In this document: one piece after another, positions 11,189 to 22,402 of the stretch
Position numbering within the stretch: position 1 is the first letter of the stretch
Layout: every line of letters begins with the position of its first letter
Assembly: GCA_029876055.1 (NCBI GenBank)
Contig: CM056875.1
Coordinates: 558,001-622,000 of the forward strand
DNA length: 64,000 bases
Reading direction: 5' to 3'
From: Madurella fahalii
Taxonomy: Eukaryota; Ascomycota; Sordariomycetes; Sordariales
The notes under the pieces: model-generated
Told to the model about the DNA's origin: nothing
Seen by the model: the letters and a program-made list of their open reading frames with translations, nothing else
Databases searched by the model: none
Position numbers and translations under genes: made by a program

Positions 11189-12436
11189 TACTCCAAGCTT
11201 AAAGAAGACGATACTACTGCTATAGATAAAGCTAACGAGGCTAAGATAGAAGGTCAACCAACTACGAACTACCGTAAAAGGAGACGGTAGGAAGGTAGTA
11301 AGTAGGCAGCGGCATACTGCCGAAGACGTCTCCGGACTAGATTTGCTGTATAGGCAGTATACCCTTGTATATAAGACCTAGCTCAGTATATCTATATACG
11401 CTGTCGTTGCGTATAGGACTGAGGGCCACTATGTAGCCCCGCCCGGGACGTTAAGCGCTTAACAACAACAACAATAATAACAACGAATTGCGGTTCCACT
11501 TTGCAACATACAAGCCCTTACGTTTCCGGTTAAGCGGTTGCACTTTGCAATGCTAAGCGAGAGGTTGTCCATTCGAGTCGTCGCCCGACCCCAGAAAGTA
11601 GACGTAGTGAGGGAGCGTCAATAAAGAAATGCCCAACCATTTGGGGAAAAAACAGGGTTTAAAGGTTCAGGCCCGCTTAACCACCTTGAGGTGTGTGACA
11701 CTTAAGGTGCAATTGCTGCTCTGCAATTGCGGTTCCGCTTTTACAACCCATTCCTATGTCCCTATGATGTCGTAGCGGAGCCGCATGACAAAGTACGCTG
11801 TGGCGGAGAGTGCCGCTGCGAATACTGCGGCCTGACAAATGAGAAAACAAGTAATTATGTTGAATTGCGAGATGTGCTCGACCGTTCCAGCTATGTACAC
11901 TGTTAGTCACACAAGGCAACCTGACCATGCTTGCAATGATAGAATAGGAAAGTTGGGCTCCGGGGAGCGTGAAATGCTGGGAGAGGGAAGCTTACCCGCG
12001 TGGGACACACGCTAAACGGAGCTCAGCATCCTAATCTGGTTCTGGGCTGATTGGTCAATTAGCCACACGACATCATATTGTTCGGTTTGGATTAGAGAAG
12101 GGTGAGGAAGAAAGAAAAGCCTGTTGACTTCAAGTGTCGGTGGTGACGGGATTTGAAGTGTGAAAGGTCAGGATGGTGGAGAGCCGTGCCGGGCGACGCA
12201 ACGGTAGTTGGTGTTGTGGAGAGGACACCTATGGGTTGCGGGCAAGGGAGGACGGGGATGAAGGCATCGATTGCTGGAAAGGGAAGATGCGAATGAATGC
12301 ATGGATTGCGTGCCAAAGGAGATGAAAATACTTGCCAGAAGCAGGCTATGGTGATATTGTCAATTTGCCAATTTTGATGCTAAAGAGGGAAAAAGAAGAG
12401 GAGGGAGATGGCCTGGGGGGACCAAGGATTTTATAC
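11189..12436. other. Gene-free stretch with repeat debris
   Basis: No gene is seen. A CAA/CAACAATAA microsatellite-like patch is at about 11462-11485. Two partial echoes of the 11694 repeat core (TGCGGTTCC) lie near 11490 and 11525, suggesting overlapping old insertions. Confidence 0.45.
11694..11747 (+). repeat. 54-bp dispersed repeat, copy 1
   Basis: Matches 57448-57501 in the same orientation, with one visible difference (A here, G there, near the 3' end). It contains the internal palindrome-like GCAATTGCTGCTCTGCAATTGC. It begins TGTGAC, so it could be an LTR end; the flanks are unrelated. In both places a solo-LTR-like element lies downstream. Confidence 0.85.
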
Positions 12437-12857
12437 TGAAATGATGCAGAAACACACATCTACACCCACAAACCCATCAAAAGAAGGGGAGGGCAAAGAC
12501 GACCATATGCCAGACAGACAAGATAGACAAGACAGGCCGGGCGACACCACCACAAATTAGGTCCCTGCAGCCTAACCAAGCTCAAAACAACATGTGCAGA
12601 TAAAGCTCCCTCTGATTAGGGGGAGATCACTTTGTACGTAAAGAAAGCCCGTCAATTGAGCCTGCAATAGGTATGGAAAAGAGTGCTGAATTGATTGTCC
12701 TGTCTAAGGACGAGAGGAATGGCCAGGACGGCGCAACTTATAGTACAGAAGGAAAATGGACCTACGGCAAGTTCCAGCCCCCCGGGGCGCCATCTTAGCA
12801 AGTGTGTCCCTCTGACCAGAGAGACCCTGTCCTCTGGGGGCAGTTTTCCCCAACTCA
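12437..12857 (-). mobile_element. Solo-LTR-like element, copy 1
   Basis: A 421-bp copy of the dispersed family also found at 35186, 41995, 51124 and 57651. Ends are TG...CA and the flanks carry a perfect 4-bp duplication, ATAC at 12433-12436 and at 12858-12861. No internal retrotransposon coding region adjoins it, hence solo LTR. Compared with other copies several C-to-T/G-to-A changes are present. Strand is set so that the copy starting TGAGTT is plus. Confidence 0.75.
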
Positions 12858-12861
12858 ATAC

Positions 12862-15771
12862 ACGCTCCAAGACTGTAACACGTGCTTGGTGGTTCCTGTG
12901 CTGCCGCAATTTGCTGAGTACGCTCTTACCTTTGACAACTAGTTCCGCAACGATGACGCGCGGCCGCGGATCGTAAGTCAACAGTCTGGTCCGGACTGAC
13001 GCGTCTCATGTCGGTTGTGCCACCGCAACCCGCCGAATCTGCGGCACGGGAGAGACCTCGTGGCACTTTCCGCAGTTATAGTTCGACGGCGCCTACCTGC
13101 TTCACATCAATCCGAGCCCATATATGGCAGCCGCGTCAGATTCCATTGTAACCCGACATAACCGAAGGAAAGCGGGAAAGCGAACTGTAGGCATAACCTC
13201 CGTCACAAGGGTCCCCCCCGATCCGCGTCCCGTCTTGGCGTATGTCATTCCCCTGATGGCGGGGGTCCGCAAATTCAACGCGCCGAGAAGGGACTGCACT
13301 GGATGGGGCTATGGTTAAGGTACCCCTCCTAGATATGTAGGTGCCATCACCATCAGGGGAAGGTCCATACAGTCTACCCGAATCCTTCATCTCCCAACCA
13401 TCACATGGTTCTCCCACATGCTTTGTCAAAGCGCAAGAACGGCTGAACGGCTCTTTCCTTAACTTTACACTCGTTGCCCTCAGCCGATTCCGCAATCAAG
13501 GAACACGCCGCTGATGAAAGCCGGTGCTACCTGGCATGCCTACCAAATTTCTCGAATGGAAGGTTCAGACAACAGCAAAGAACAACGAGGTGGAATACCC
13601 CGCCTCCGGGAACGACCTTTGTATCTTTCTTTGAAGGCCAAAGTCAAGAAGTTGCGACTTGGGGGCCTGATCGACGTGTTAGTGGCATTGTTCGGCGACT
13701 TCGGCTCCTGCTGCATTCTTATGCCGCCCGGCAAAGGGTTAGTAACCCGTGGACAATGACTAGTGTTCGCAGTGCAGGGACTGCTACCCGGCAGGATATT
13801 ATTTGCGGTGCTGGTGGTTCAGGCTCGCCAGAAGAACACGCCTCGTTCCCACCTCCGACGACGACGCCGACGCCCCCGAACCCCAGCAGCAGTAGCAGCA
13901 GCACCCGCATAGGCCTAAGTAGGAACGCGTTAATCGCGTGGCCTACATCACCGTCGGCACGCGCGACGCTATCTGCGGTTAGTTGCACAGCAGCATGCTC
14001 AAGAGAAACTTGAACCGGCATGCCCCGCTTACGAACCTCCGGCCCTTGCTCAACACGTTGCCCCCCACTTGACATTTGGCGTCGCCCTTCCCGTTTGCCG
14101 AGTCGTACCTCGCCGTGCCGCAAGTTCAGGTTCCGTCTAGCTGAAAGGCAGCCGGCCACCGGGGCAACCGAGCATCTGCAGGCCGATTGGTGCGGTCCGG
14201 AGAGCTTGGCAGCGACATCTCATCGGCCCCGCCGTATCGGTATCCGTCTTTGCCAACGCCGTTCAGGAGCGGTATCATCAGCCAACAAGGAAATCAGACG
14301 GGCGGATAATGCAAGGCATGTGAGAGTTCGGTAGATAAGAGATGCGATCAGAATTGCCTTTTGAGCAACGAATTCTGTTAACAGAACAGATTAACGAGTA
14401 AAATGGACCCACGAAACGCGTAAGATAGGTGTCCTTACCTGAATCAATGACTGTGCTCAGCGTCCTGCCGTGGGAATTTCCCCAAACCCTGGCCTTCGCC
14501 ACCTCCTCCATCCTTCCTAATCCATCATCACTCTTTACATTACTTGAAAACGTTGTCCCTTCTATATCGTCCTTGTAGCTGTCGGGAATGGTGCTGCGCT
14601 GGTCGCTATGGGGGACGCCGCTGCGGTCCCCGTGGTGAGTCTGTCGCCGCTCGGCGTGGTTAACGGCAAGGCGCATATCTTGAAACGTGCGGTTCTTCTA
14701 GAGTGTGGGTGGGTGTGGGATGTCGTTAATAATTACTCAACGTAGGTTTTCAACGCTGTCCAGAGTCTAAAGTGATAATGACTTTCATTGTGGAGGCAAG
14801 AGTGGAAAGACACAATGCAAATCGTCCGCTGTGATTCAAGGCTTTGAGATTTGGTACTTTACATTGAGGTTCGCGGGCGGGAACAGGACGTGGGTGTCCG
14901 TGAAGGCAGTGCCGGAAACTCGCTGGGGGTTGAACTCTGAATACATATCGGCTGTGCTCTGATGTCACTTAGACCATAATGGATATCCAGCACAGGAAAC
15001 CTCAATTCAGCGCCTGCTCATCGTCAATCTTGACCGGGTCTTGGCAGCTTGGGACAGGACACGCCAAAAAGTTTCGGAGAAACCACGGGACCGAAAAAAA
15101 TGCAGTCGTTTCACTTCTTGAAAGCACCTATCTACAATAGGGGTATTTCGCAAGAAAATAGCTTGTTGCTCAGGTTTCGCCAATAACCGATGCATTATAT
15201 AATACAGTCTCAGATACTCCGACCTGTTAGGCGTGAGTACTGCTCACCCCTTGCGAGGAGTGATGACCGGGTTACACCAAACAAACGACGTCAAAGGAAA
15301 GGCAGAAGCATGGTTCGCAGACTCCGAATGGCATGATCAGAGAGTGTGGGAAAGGACTTCTTGGGCAGCATCGACACCGATAACTGGTCCCACACGGCCC
15401 GGCTATTCTACGGCCACCGTACGGATGGATTCCTGGGATGGGCGGGGTCCCAGCGAGATTTCCATTGTTGAAGAGATGGCCGAATAGGGTATGCCACTCG
15501 CGGCAATCTGATTTCCTACTGGGCGCGGTAAGAAAGTCAGCTCGGCAGCGGATGTTATTGGCTAATCTTAGCCGTCACTGGCAGGCAGATCCATGATGCG
15601 ATCACGGAACCATCATAGGGCCTTGGCGGCCTTGGCTGACGCGTGCTTAATTTTTCTCAAAAGCCTCGGGCTCCAGGCGGCCAGGCCTTCAATACTCCTG
15701 TGGGCGTCATTTTCCGAATTTTGATAACTTGACTTGGACGGACTTGGTGCTTGTGCTGTGTTTCTTCTTTC

Positions 15772-15772
<1 letters not shown>
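12862..15772. other. Gene-free stretch, no recognised coding region
   Basis: Several open frames of 100-180 codons exist on both strands (around 13474-14159 and 14278-14676), but they overlap each other antisense, are rich in Arg/Ser/Pro and show no domain. I do not accept them as genes. The last part should hold the promoter of the RTA1 gene. Confidence 0.5.
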
Positions 15773-15803
<31 letters not shown>

Positions 15804-15804
15804 T
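15773..15804. repeat. (CTTT)8 microsatellite in the RTA1 5' region
   Basis: Eight perfect CTTT units inside a longer pyrimidine tract that ends about 45 bp before the RTA1 ATG. Pyrimidine-rich tracts just upstream of the start are common in fungal promoters and 5' leaders. Confidence 0.9.
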
Positions 15805-15867
15805 CCTCTTATTGTTCCTCTTTTTCCATTTGAGACTGATTTATCGCCCTGCTATCCATCGATCACC

Positions 15868-16887
15868 ATGAGCGCTCAAGGTGAGGCCGAACCCCTGAAT
15901 ACCCAAGTTAGATAAGGTAATTACTGTACCCAAATATCCACTAACACATCGTCAGGACCACCACCCGGCGTCGACACCAGTTCTGGCGGCGGACCGCCTC
16001 CGGGTGTTGATACGAGCGGCTCCGGACGGGGAGGATATGTCGACCCGAACTGGCCGTTTCCCGGCGGTCCAAACGATGCGCCCGTCATCATTTACGGCTA
16101 CACCCCATCATTCGTGCTCGCCCTCCTCGCCGCCATCTTGTTCAGCATCTACTTCCTTGTCCACCTTTTCCAAGTGATCCGCTACCGCACCATGTACTTT
16201 GTGACCTTCCCGATAGGGTTGGGCTTCGAAATCGTCGGCTACATCGCGCGCTGTCTTTCGGCCAAGGCCAACCCGTACAACCTCATCTACTTCATCTTAC
16301 AATACTTCTTCATCGTCACCGCCCCAGTCTTTCTCGCTGCAGGCATCTACACCATCCTCTCGGCCCTCATCCACCGCCTGGGACGCGCCTACTCGCTGCT
16401 TCCGCCGACCGTTGTCCTCTGGTTCTTCATCTCGTCCGACGTCATCGCTACCATCACGCAGATCGTCGGCGCTGCTCTCATCGGCGTCAGGCAGAAACAG
16501 CGCGAAGACCCGACGGCGGCAAACAATATCTTGCTTGGCGGCCTCGCGTACCAAGTCTTTTCCATTGGCACCTTCATCATTCTGTCGAGCGTCTTCATCT
16601 TTCGCGCCCGCGCTCAAATCAAGGAGAGCGGGCTGGCGCTGTTTACTGCATCCTTTTTTGCTGCCACGCTGCTCGTCTACCTGAGGACCGTCTTCCGGTT
16701 GGCTGAGACGGCGGAGGGGCTAGGAGGTAATCTCAGCACCAGAGAGGTGTACTTCGGCACGCTCGAGTTTCTGCCCATCGTGCTGGCCGTTCCTCTGCTG
16801 GCCATCTGGCATCCTGGCCGCTGCGTTGGGAGCAAAATCTCAACGGCGAAAGAGGATAGTGTCACTAGGCTTGGCTCGAAGGCTTGA
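15868..16887 (+). CDS. RTA1-family membrane protein
   Basis: Two exons, 15868-15880 and 15956-16887, give 314 residues. Exon 1 encodes only M-S-A-Q and one base of the next codon; the 75-bp intron (GTGAGG to CAG) joins it to a Gly/Pro-rich segment in which P-P-P-G-V-D-T-S is repeated. Seven hydrophobic helices follow from about residue 58, with the family block T-A-P-V-F-L-A-A-G-I-Y near the third helix and F-R-L-A-E-T-A-E-G near the sixth. RTA1 proteins are fungal plasma-membrane proteins linked to resistance to lipid-toxic compounds (7-aminocholesterol in yeast) and phytosphingosine export; the mechanism is unclear. The very short first exon rests on a good donor and acceptor but could be replaced by a later start. 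Confidence 0.88.
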
Positions 16888-18727
16888 TAAAACTCTGATA
16901 ATTTGGGTGGTAGATACTTAATTAGCACCTAAGGTACTTATGTTAATATCTAGACGCTCTTCCTGCATGGACTGTCCAAGCGCCATCTCTCGCATCTCCT
17001 GGCTCCGTACCATCAGAGTCACATCATCAATCTAGACGAGTTCATGCCACTCGGACTGGCCTGTGAATTCCTAGCGTACCGGGCCAAGTGCATCTGTGGC
17101 TGGAACCACGAAGATAAACGGCCAGCCTGGTGCGATGAGATACACGGGGAGTCAAGTTCGGTTTCATTATTCCATGTCTTGCCGAATTGGCTCAACTTAG
17201 ACCACAGCTCTCACCTCACCCCAACCATTAGGGTTACCTGCCTCCCCTATAGTTCTTCCATCACAATGTATGAGGACGCTCCTTAGAGGGGGGTTGTACC
17301 TGCGTCCCGGGCGCAATGGGTTTGCCGAGATTGGGCGTATAGTCGGAGTTCCAGCCAACGTGCTGAACAAAAGTCCGCCTGCTACCGTCGCAGCTCCCGC
17401 TCGGAGAACGGTTGGCGTGGTAGACGTTCTAGTCTTGTGAGCCCGTCCGGGCTCTTGAAGAAAGCATTATGTCCGGGTCCATACAAAACCGATGGCGGTG
17501 GTGAAGAGGGGTTCGGGGAGCTTGGTACCAGCTGTTAGCTTGCAGGGGATTGAAACCCGGTTGCAGCCTCAAAGCGCTGAGTTTGTAATGCTCCGTGTTG
17601 CAGCCTAAGGCCGAGACGGCAACGTGGGATGTGCGGTTTGTCGACGTAAGACCGGCTGGGCCTTCGTTGATCGACCAGCCCTGCCGTTCCCAGGGGAGCT
17701 CCGGCTAGAATATCAGCGTCGCTGGCCCCGTGGTTGTTGGAGTGAGAAGCTCAGCAATGTAGAGCGATGCGGGTGCAACGGTGGACGAATACTGTGAGCT
17801 TTTGTTGAGTTGTGTGGCTGGCGCTTTTCCCATCTGGGAGTCGCTTACGATTGAGCAGTTCTTTCCGCTAATGTTGCACGCGGTTTATGATTTGCGTGAG
17901 TTTATGGCAACGGCTACCGCGGGCTGGATCGAAGAAAGCCACGCCCTGCATCTAGCATTACCCGGTTGTAGTTGCGCGGGGTGATCTGCGAGACAAATAT
18001 ATAGTTAGGGGCAGATATAGTTCGTTGCCATAAAGACCGGGCCTTTTCACACCGCCCAACTAGTCTTGGTGAAAGCGAAGCAATGGGATACAGCTATCCA
18101 GCAGTCAGCTGCCCATGTGGTGGAGCTCGTGGAATCATACTACTTCGTACACTCTCAAGGTTCCTAATGTTCACCAGAAACAGACGCTACTTTGTAGCTG
18201 TGGTGTCGCCGGACGGGAATTGACTTCCTACGTGCTACAGACCGTCCAATCTGGGGGCGCCGGAGCTGCGTAATTACCTTACTACTTCATGGTTGATGCC
18301 GGTGATTCAACCGCGCCAAGCGAAAAGACCCCTTCAGCTCATTGGCGGTCTAATTGAACTATCCTACCCGACTAACGTTTCCGCAGTAACGGAGTTGAGG
18401 GCTGAACCCTTCCCGCGCCGAAAGTAGGCACCGGAGCGGGACGGTGTCGTTGCCGGCAGTCAGGTACGTCAATACGGCCAGGTCAATAGAAGCGCACCAA
18501 TCACGGCCATATTCTAGTATGAATAGCCGCAATACAATTCCTCAGATGAACAAGCCACATCCTTGCGGAAAAGCTACACGGCCTTCAATTACCGTACAAT
18601 CGCTAGTTCTTATACCTCCCTGGCGTGCGGTCGCAACTGAACCCTTCGGGATCATGAGGTGTGCCAGTAGTATTCACCCCGATGACTCCCTGCCAAGATC
18701 ACTATTCTCTAACATTGTTCGATCAAA
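16888..18727. other. Gene-free stretch upstream of the CE1 gene
   Basis: No gene can be supported. A 67-codon open frame at 17781-17984 looks protein-like but has no partner exons or family. The region just before 18728 should contain the promoter of the esterase gene. Confidence 0.5.
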
Positions 18728-19668
18728 ATGAGACCCTCAGCCGTTCTTACTGCCCTCGGCTTGCTACGTGCCGTCGGCGCCCAGCTTCAGCAGGTCAATG
18801 ATTTTGGGCCTAACACCAGCGGGGCGAGAATGTATGTTTACGAGCCTCGTGGTCTCGTGGAAAACCCAGCCATCGTTGTCGGCCTGCACTACTGCACCGG
18901 CACCGCCCAGAAATACTACAACGGTAGCCCTTACAAGAGCCTGGCGGACCAGAAGAAATTCATCGTCATCTACCCGGAGTCGCCGTATAGCGGTGGCTGC
19001 TGGGATGTTTCGTCCAGAGCCACGCTTACGCGGGATGGCGGCGCGAACAGCAACTCGATTGCGAACATGGTCAAGTACGCCATTCAAAGATATCAGGCCG
19101 ATCCCAACAAGGTCTTTGTAGTTGGCGAATCATCGGGTGGTATGATGACGGTAAGTGCACACCGGAGAGCTGTTGCATTCTTGTCGGACGCCGGGGTGGC
19201 CCGCGGACGCTGACCAGCTGTTAGAGCATTCTTGCGGCGGCTTATCCTGATCTCTTCGCCGCTGCCATTGTCTACTCTGGCGTGGCTTGCGGCTGCTTCT
19301 TTACCGATTCGGTTGCCGGCTGGAACAATACTTGCTCCGGCGGCCGAGTCCAGGCAACGCCAGAGCGATGGGCTCAGTGGGTGCACGACGCCTACCCCGG
19401 ATACAACGGCACGAGGCCCCGTATGCAGATCTACCACGGAAGCGCGGACACGACCATTGCACCTGCAAACTACAACTACTCAATCGCTCAGTGGACGACT
19501 GTCTTCGGTTATGATACGCAGAGGCCCGTGACGGAGACGGCTAACTCACCGGATCGTGGCTATACGACTCAGGTGTACGGCGACCGCTTGATTGGCGTCT
19601 ATGCTCAGGGAGTTGGCCACGGGGTACCGGTCCACGGTGCAGAAGACATGAAGTTTTTCGGCCTCTAA
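18728..19668 (+). CDS. Secreted CE1 acetylxylan esterase
   Basis: Two exons, 18728-19150 and 19225-19668, give 288 residues. A signal peptide ends near A-V-G-A-Q (residue about 19). The nucleophile elbow is G-E-S-S-G with Ser135, immediately before the intron; the acid lies in H-G-S-A-D-T-T and the histidine in G-V-G-H-G. The intron (GTAAGT to TTAG, 74 bp) joins M-M-T to S-I-L-A-A-A-Y-P-D, the family's continuous block. The enzyme removes acetyl groups from xylan outside the cell, helping xylanases. There is no carbohydrate-binding module, unlike some relatives. The family normally has Ala where this protein has the second Gly of S-S-G-G, a conservative change. Confidence 0.9.
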
Positions 19669-20518
19669 CAGGGGTATGGATGTTCCGTAGGCGAATGTTT
19701 TCCCTGGGGCCGTAGGGTTCCTGACATGGGGTAGACGGTGGCAGAATGTCTGCATTAAGGATACAGCGAATAACAGTTTTCGCAGAAAGTTCATACCTAC
19801 CTTAGGTAATAAAGACCTCCTCTTTCTTCTATGAGCATACATATCTCAAGCAGAGTTCCATCAACCTCGTGCCAAAATCTACTTGACTGGACCACGGGTG
19901 CTTGCCACGGGCGGACGCTTTCCGTATAATGCTTCGTACAATCGGCAAAGCTGATCAGGGTTGGAGTTGATGTCGGCCCGAACAAGGATTCTCGGGGCAA
20001 TTTGAATATGTTCTTTCCTGGACTACCAATCTTATTCGCATGACAGTAATGGAAAAAAAGAAAACAGAAAACGGGGGAAAGAAAAAGACTGGTGGAATAT
20101 CCTCCTTGACGTCTTGATAAAGCGTCAGAACCAATCGCTGTTTTTCAATGTCTGGACTGGTGACAATTTTTAGCCGCGCCAATTAGCGGCGTGACTCGGA
20201 TATACCGTTCCCGAAGGTAGAAGGAGGGCTTAGGGCCTCAATCACGACGGTAAAACAAGGCCACGAGTTAGCAAATTCCCCGGGACTTTCCCCAACGAGA
20301 AAGGTTCTGGGAGCCGACACCAAAACTAAGAAGCAAGTATTATGTCACAAAATGCAATCCTAAGATGCGACTGGAGCGCCTAAGCGTCCTGCCAATCTTT
20401 AGTGTTAATGATTAGCTAGAGTCTCTTCTCGGCTTTACTAGAAAAAAACGTCGCCCACCGAAGTTGAAGCACTGAACGAATAGTGCATACTTCTATACTC
20501 AAAACTGGAAAACACACG
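19669..20518. other. Intergenic region, CE1 3' flank and GH127 promoter
   Basis: No coding region or structural RNA is apparent. It holds the 3' end of the esterase gene and the upstream region of the next secreted enzyme, so both polysaccharide enzymes are transcribed rightwards about 0.85 kb apart. Confidence 0.5.
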
Positions 20519-22402
20519 ATGCTGTCACTGAAGGCATTGGTCCTCGGCATGAGTTGGTCGGCCGCCATCGCCGCCGGGCAGTCGACGAACCCAGTTCAAA
20601 ACCTAGCTGGCGTCTCTGCACACCCTTTTGATATGAGCGCCGTCCACCTGACCGACAGTCGCTGGATGGCCAATCAAAATCGAACCGTCAACTATCTAAA
20701 GTCGGTTGACGTCGAGCGATTGCTCTACAACTTTAGGGCCAACCACCGTTTGTCTACCAGAGGAGCAGCCGCGAACGGCGGATGGGATGCCCCGGATTTC
20801 CCATTCCGCACACATGCCCAAGGACACTATCTCACGTCTTGGGCGCACTGCTACGCCTCGCTCGGCGACTTGACATGCCGCGACCGCGCCACTTATTTTG
20901 TTGCCGAGCTGGCCAAGTGCCAGGCAAACAATGCCGCCGCCGGCTTTGGTGCCGGCTACCTCTCGGGCTTCCCGGAGTCTGAGTTTACCGCTCTTGAGGC
21001 ACGGAGGCTCAGCAACGGCAACGTGCCATACTACGCCATACATAAGACATTGGCCGGGCTGCTCGATGTCTGGCGCCACGTTGGAGATACTAAGGCCCGC
21101 GATGTCCTCTTGGGACTTGCTGGATGGGTCGACTCGCGTACCAGCTGGCTAAGCTACGATCAGATGCAAGCCATGCTAGGCACCGAGTTCGGCGGTATGA
21201 ACGACGTCCTGGCCGAGATCTACCAGCAGACAGGGGATAGGCGGTGGCTCGGGGTTGCGCAGCGGTTTGACCACGCAGCGGTTTTCGATCCCCTGGCGTC
21301 CAACAGAGACCAGCTCAACGGCTTGCACGCCAATACGCAAGTGCCTAAGTGGATAGGTGCAGCGCGCGAGTACCAGTCGACTGGAACCACCCGGTACCGA
21401 GATATCGCTAGAAACGCGTGGAGGATGACGGTTGAAGCTCACACCTACGCCATCGGGGGGAACAGCCAGGCTGAGCACTTCCGCCCGCCCAATGCCATTG
21501 CTCAGTACCTGAACAGGGATACCGCCGAGGGGTGTAACACATACAATATGCTCAAGCTGACCCGCGAGTTGTGGAGGATGGATCCCAACAGCACTGGGTA
21601 TTTTGATTTCTACGAGCAGGCCCTCATCAATCACCTCCTCGGCCAGCAGAATCCTGCCGATCACCACGGGCATATTACGTACTTTACCCCGCTGAATCCT
21701 GGCGGTCGCCGTGGGGTTGGCCCGGCCTGGGGCGGCGGTACTTGGAGTACCGACTACAATTCCTTCTGGTGCTGCCAAGGTACTGGCCTCGAGACGAACA
21801 CGAAACTCATGGATTCCATCTATTTCCACACCGAATCGACGCTGTTTGTAAACCTGTTCACTCCCTCGGTTCTAAAGTGGTCGCAACGCAACGTCACCAT
21901 CCAGCAGACCACAGCGTTCCCCGTAGAAGACACCGTAACGTTGACTATCGAGGGCGGTGGGGACAGCGAGGACAACTGGGAGCTGCGCGTGCGCATTCCG
22001 TCGTGGACGTCCGGCGCCGGAATCAGCGTTAACGGGGAGGAGCTGTCGGGTGTCCGGGCGGCGCCGGGGACATATGCCTCGGTCGCGCGCGCATGGCGTG
22101 CGGGCGACCGAGTCGAGATTCGACTACCGATGAAGCTGCGGACCGTTCCCGCCAACGACCGGCCCAACGTTGCTGCGGTGGCCTACGGTCCCGTCATCTT
22201 GGCTGGCAACTATGGCAGCTCATCGCTGGCTTCAATGCCAACACTCCGACTGGATTCGTTGCGCCGCGCAAGCGGGACCGATCTCGCATTCACGGCAACG
22301 GCCGATGGCAGGACGGTTGATATAGGCCCATTCTATAATGCGCAAGGGTTCAATTACAATGTGTACTGGATAACTAGCGGGCAGCTGCGTACGGACGTCT
22401 AA
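20519..22402 (+). CDS. Secreted DUF1680 / GH127-GH146-type glycosidase
   Basis: A single exon of 627 residues. The ATG at 20519 is preferred to the in-frame one at 20483 because a signal peptide starts right there (L-K-A-L-V-L-G-M-S-W, cleavage near A-A-G). The catalytic alpha/alpha barrel shows the family block A-G-Y-L-S-G-F-P-E-S-E-F and the metal-thiolate site of beta-L-arabinofuranosidases: Glu337 and Cys339 in A-E-G-C-N-T-Y and the pair Cys418-Cys419 in F-W-C-C-Q-G-T-G-L-E, nearly the same spacing as in bacterial HypBA1. A C-terminal beta-sandwich follows. By family the enzyme hydrolyses beta-L-arabinofuranosyl linkages of plant cell-wall glycans, with a Zn-bound cysteine as nucleophile. 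Exact substrate and whether CAZy places it in GH127 or GH146 are not decided here. Confidence 0.88.
   Translation: MLSLKALVLGMSWSAAIAAGQSTNPVQNLAGVSAHPFDMSAVHLTDSRWMANQNRTVNYLKSVDVERLLYNFRANHRLSTRGAAANGGWDAPDFPFRTHAQGHYLTSWAHCYASLGDLTCRDRATYFVAELAKCQANNAAAGFGAGYLSGFPESEFTALEARRLSNGNVPYYAIHKTLAGLLDVWRHVGDTKARDVLLGLAGWVDSRTSWLSYDQMQAMLGTEFGGMNDVLAEIYQQTGDRRWLGVAQRFDHAAVFDPLASNRDQLNGLHANTQVPKWIGAAREYQSTGTTRYRDIARNAWRMTVEAHTYAIGGNSQAEHFRPPNAIAQYLNRDTAEGCNTYNMLKLTRELWRMDPNSTGYFDFYEQALINHLLGQQNPADHHGHITYFTPLNPGGRRGVGPAWGGGTWSTDYNSFWCCQGTGLETNTKLMDSIYFHTESTLFVNLFTPSVLKWSQRNVTIQQTTAFPVEDTVTLTIEGGGDSEDNWELRVRIPSWTSGAGISVNGEELSGVRAAPGTYASVARAWRAGDRVEIRLPMKLRTVPANDRPNVAAVAYGPVILAGNYGSSSLASMPTLRLDSLRRASGTDLAFTATADGRTVDIGPFYNAQGFNYNVYWITSGQLRTDV

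Noticed and set aside
13474..14159. Overlapping open frames of 146-179 codons on both strands
   Set aside because: Low-complexity, Arg/Ser/Pro-rich, no domain and mutually antisense; chance frames in GC-rich DNA.
14278..14676. 132-codon minus-strand frame
   Set aside because: No domain, no upstream or downstream exon that fits; not supported as a gene.
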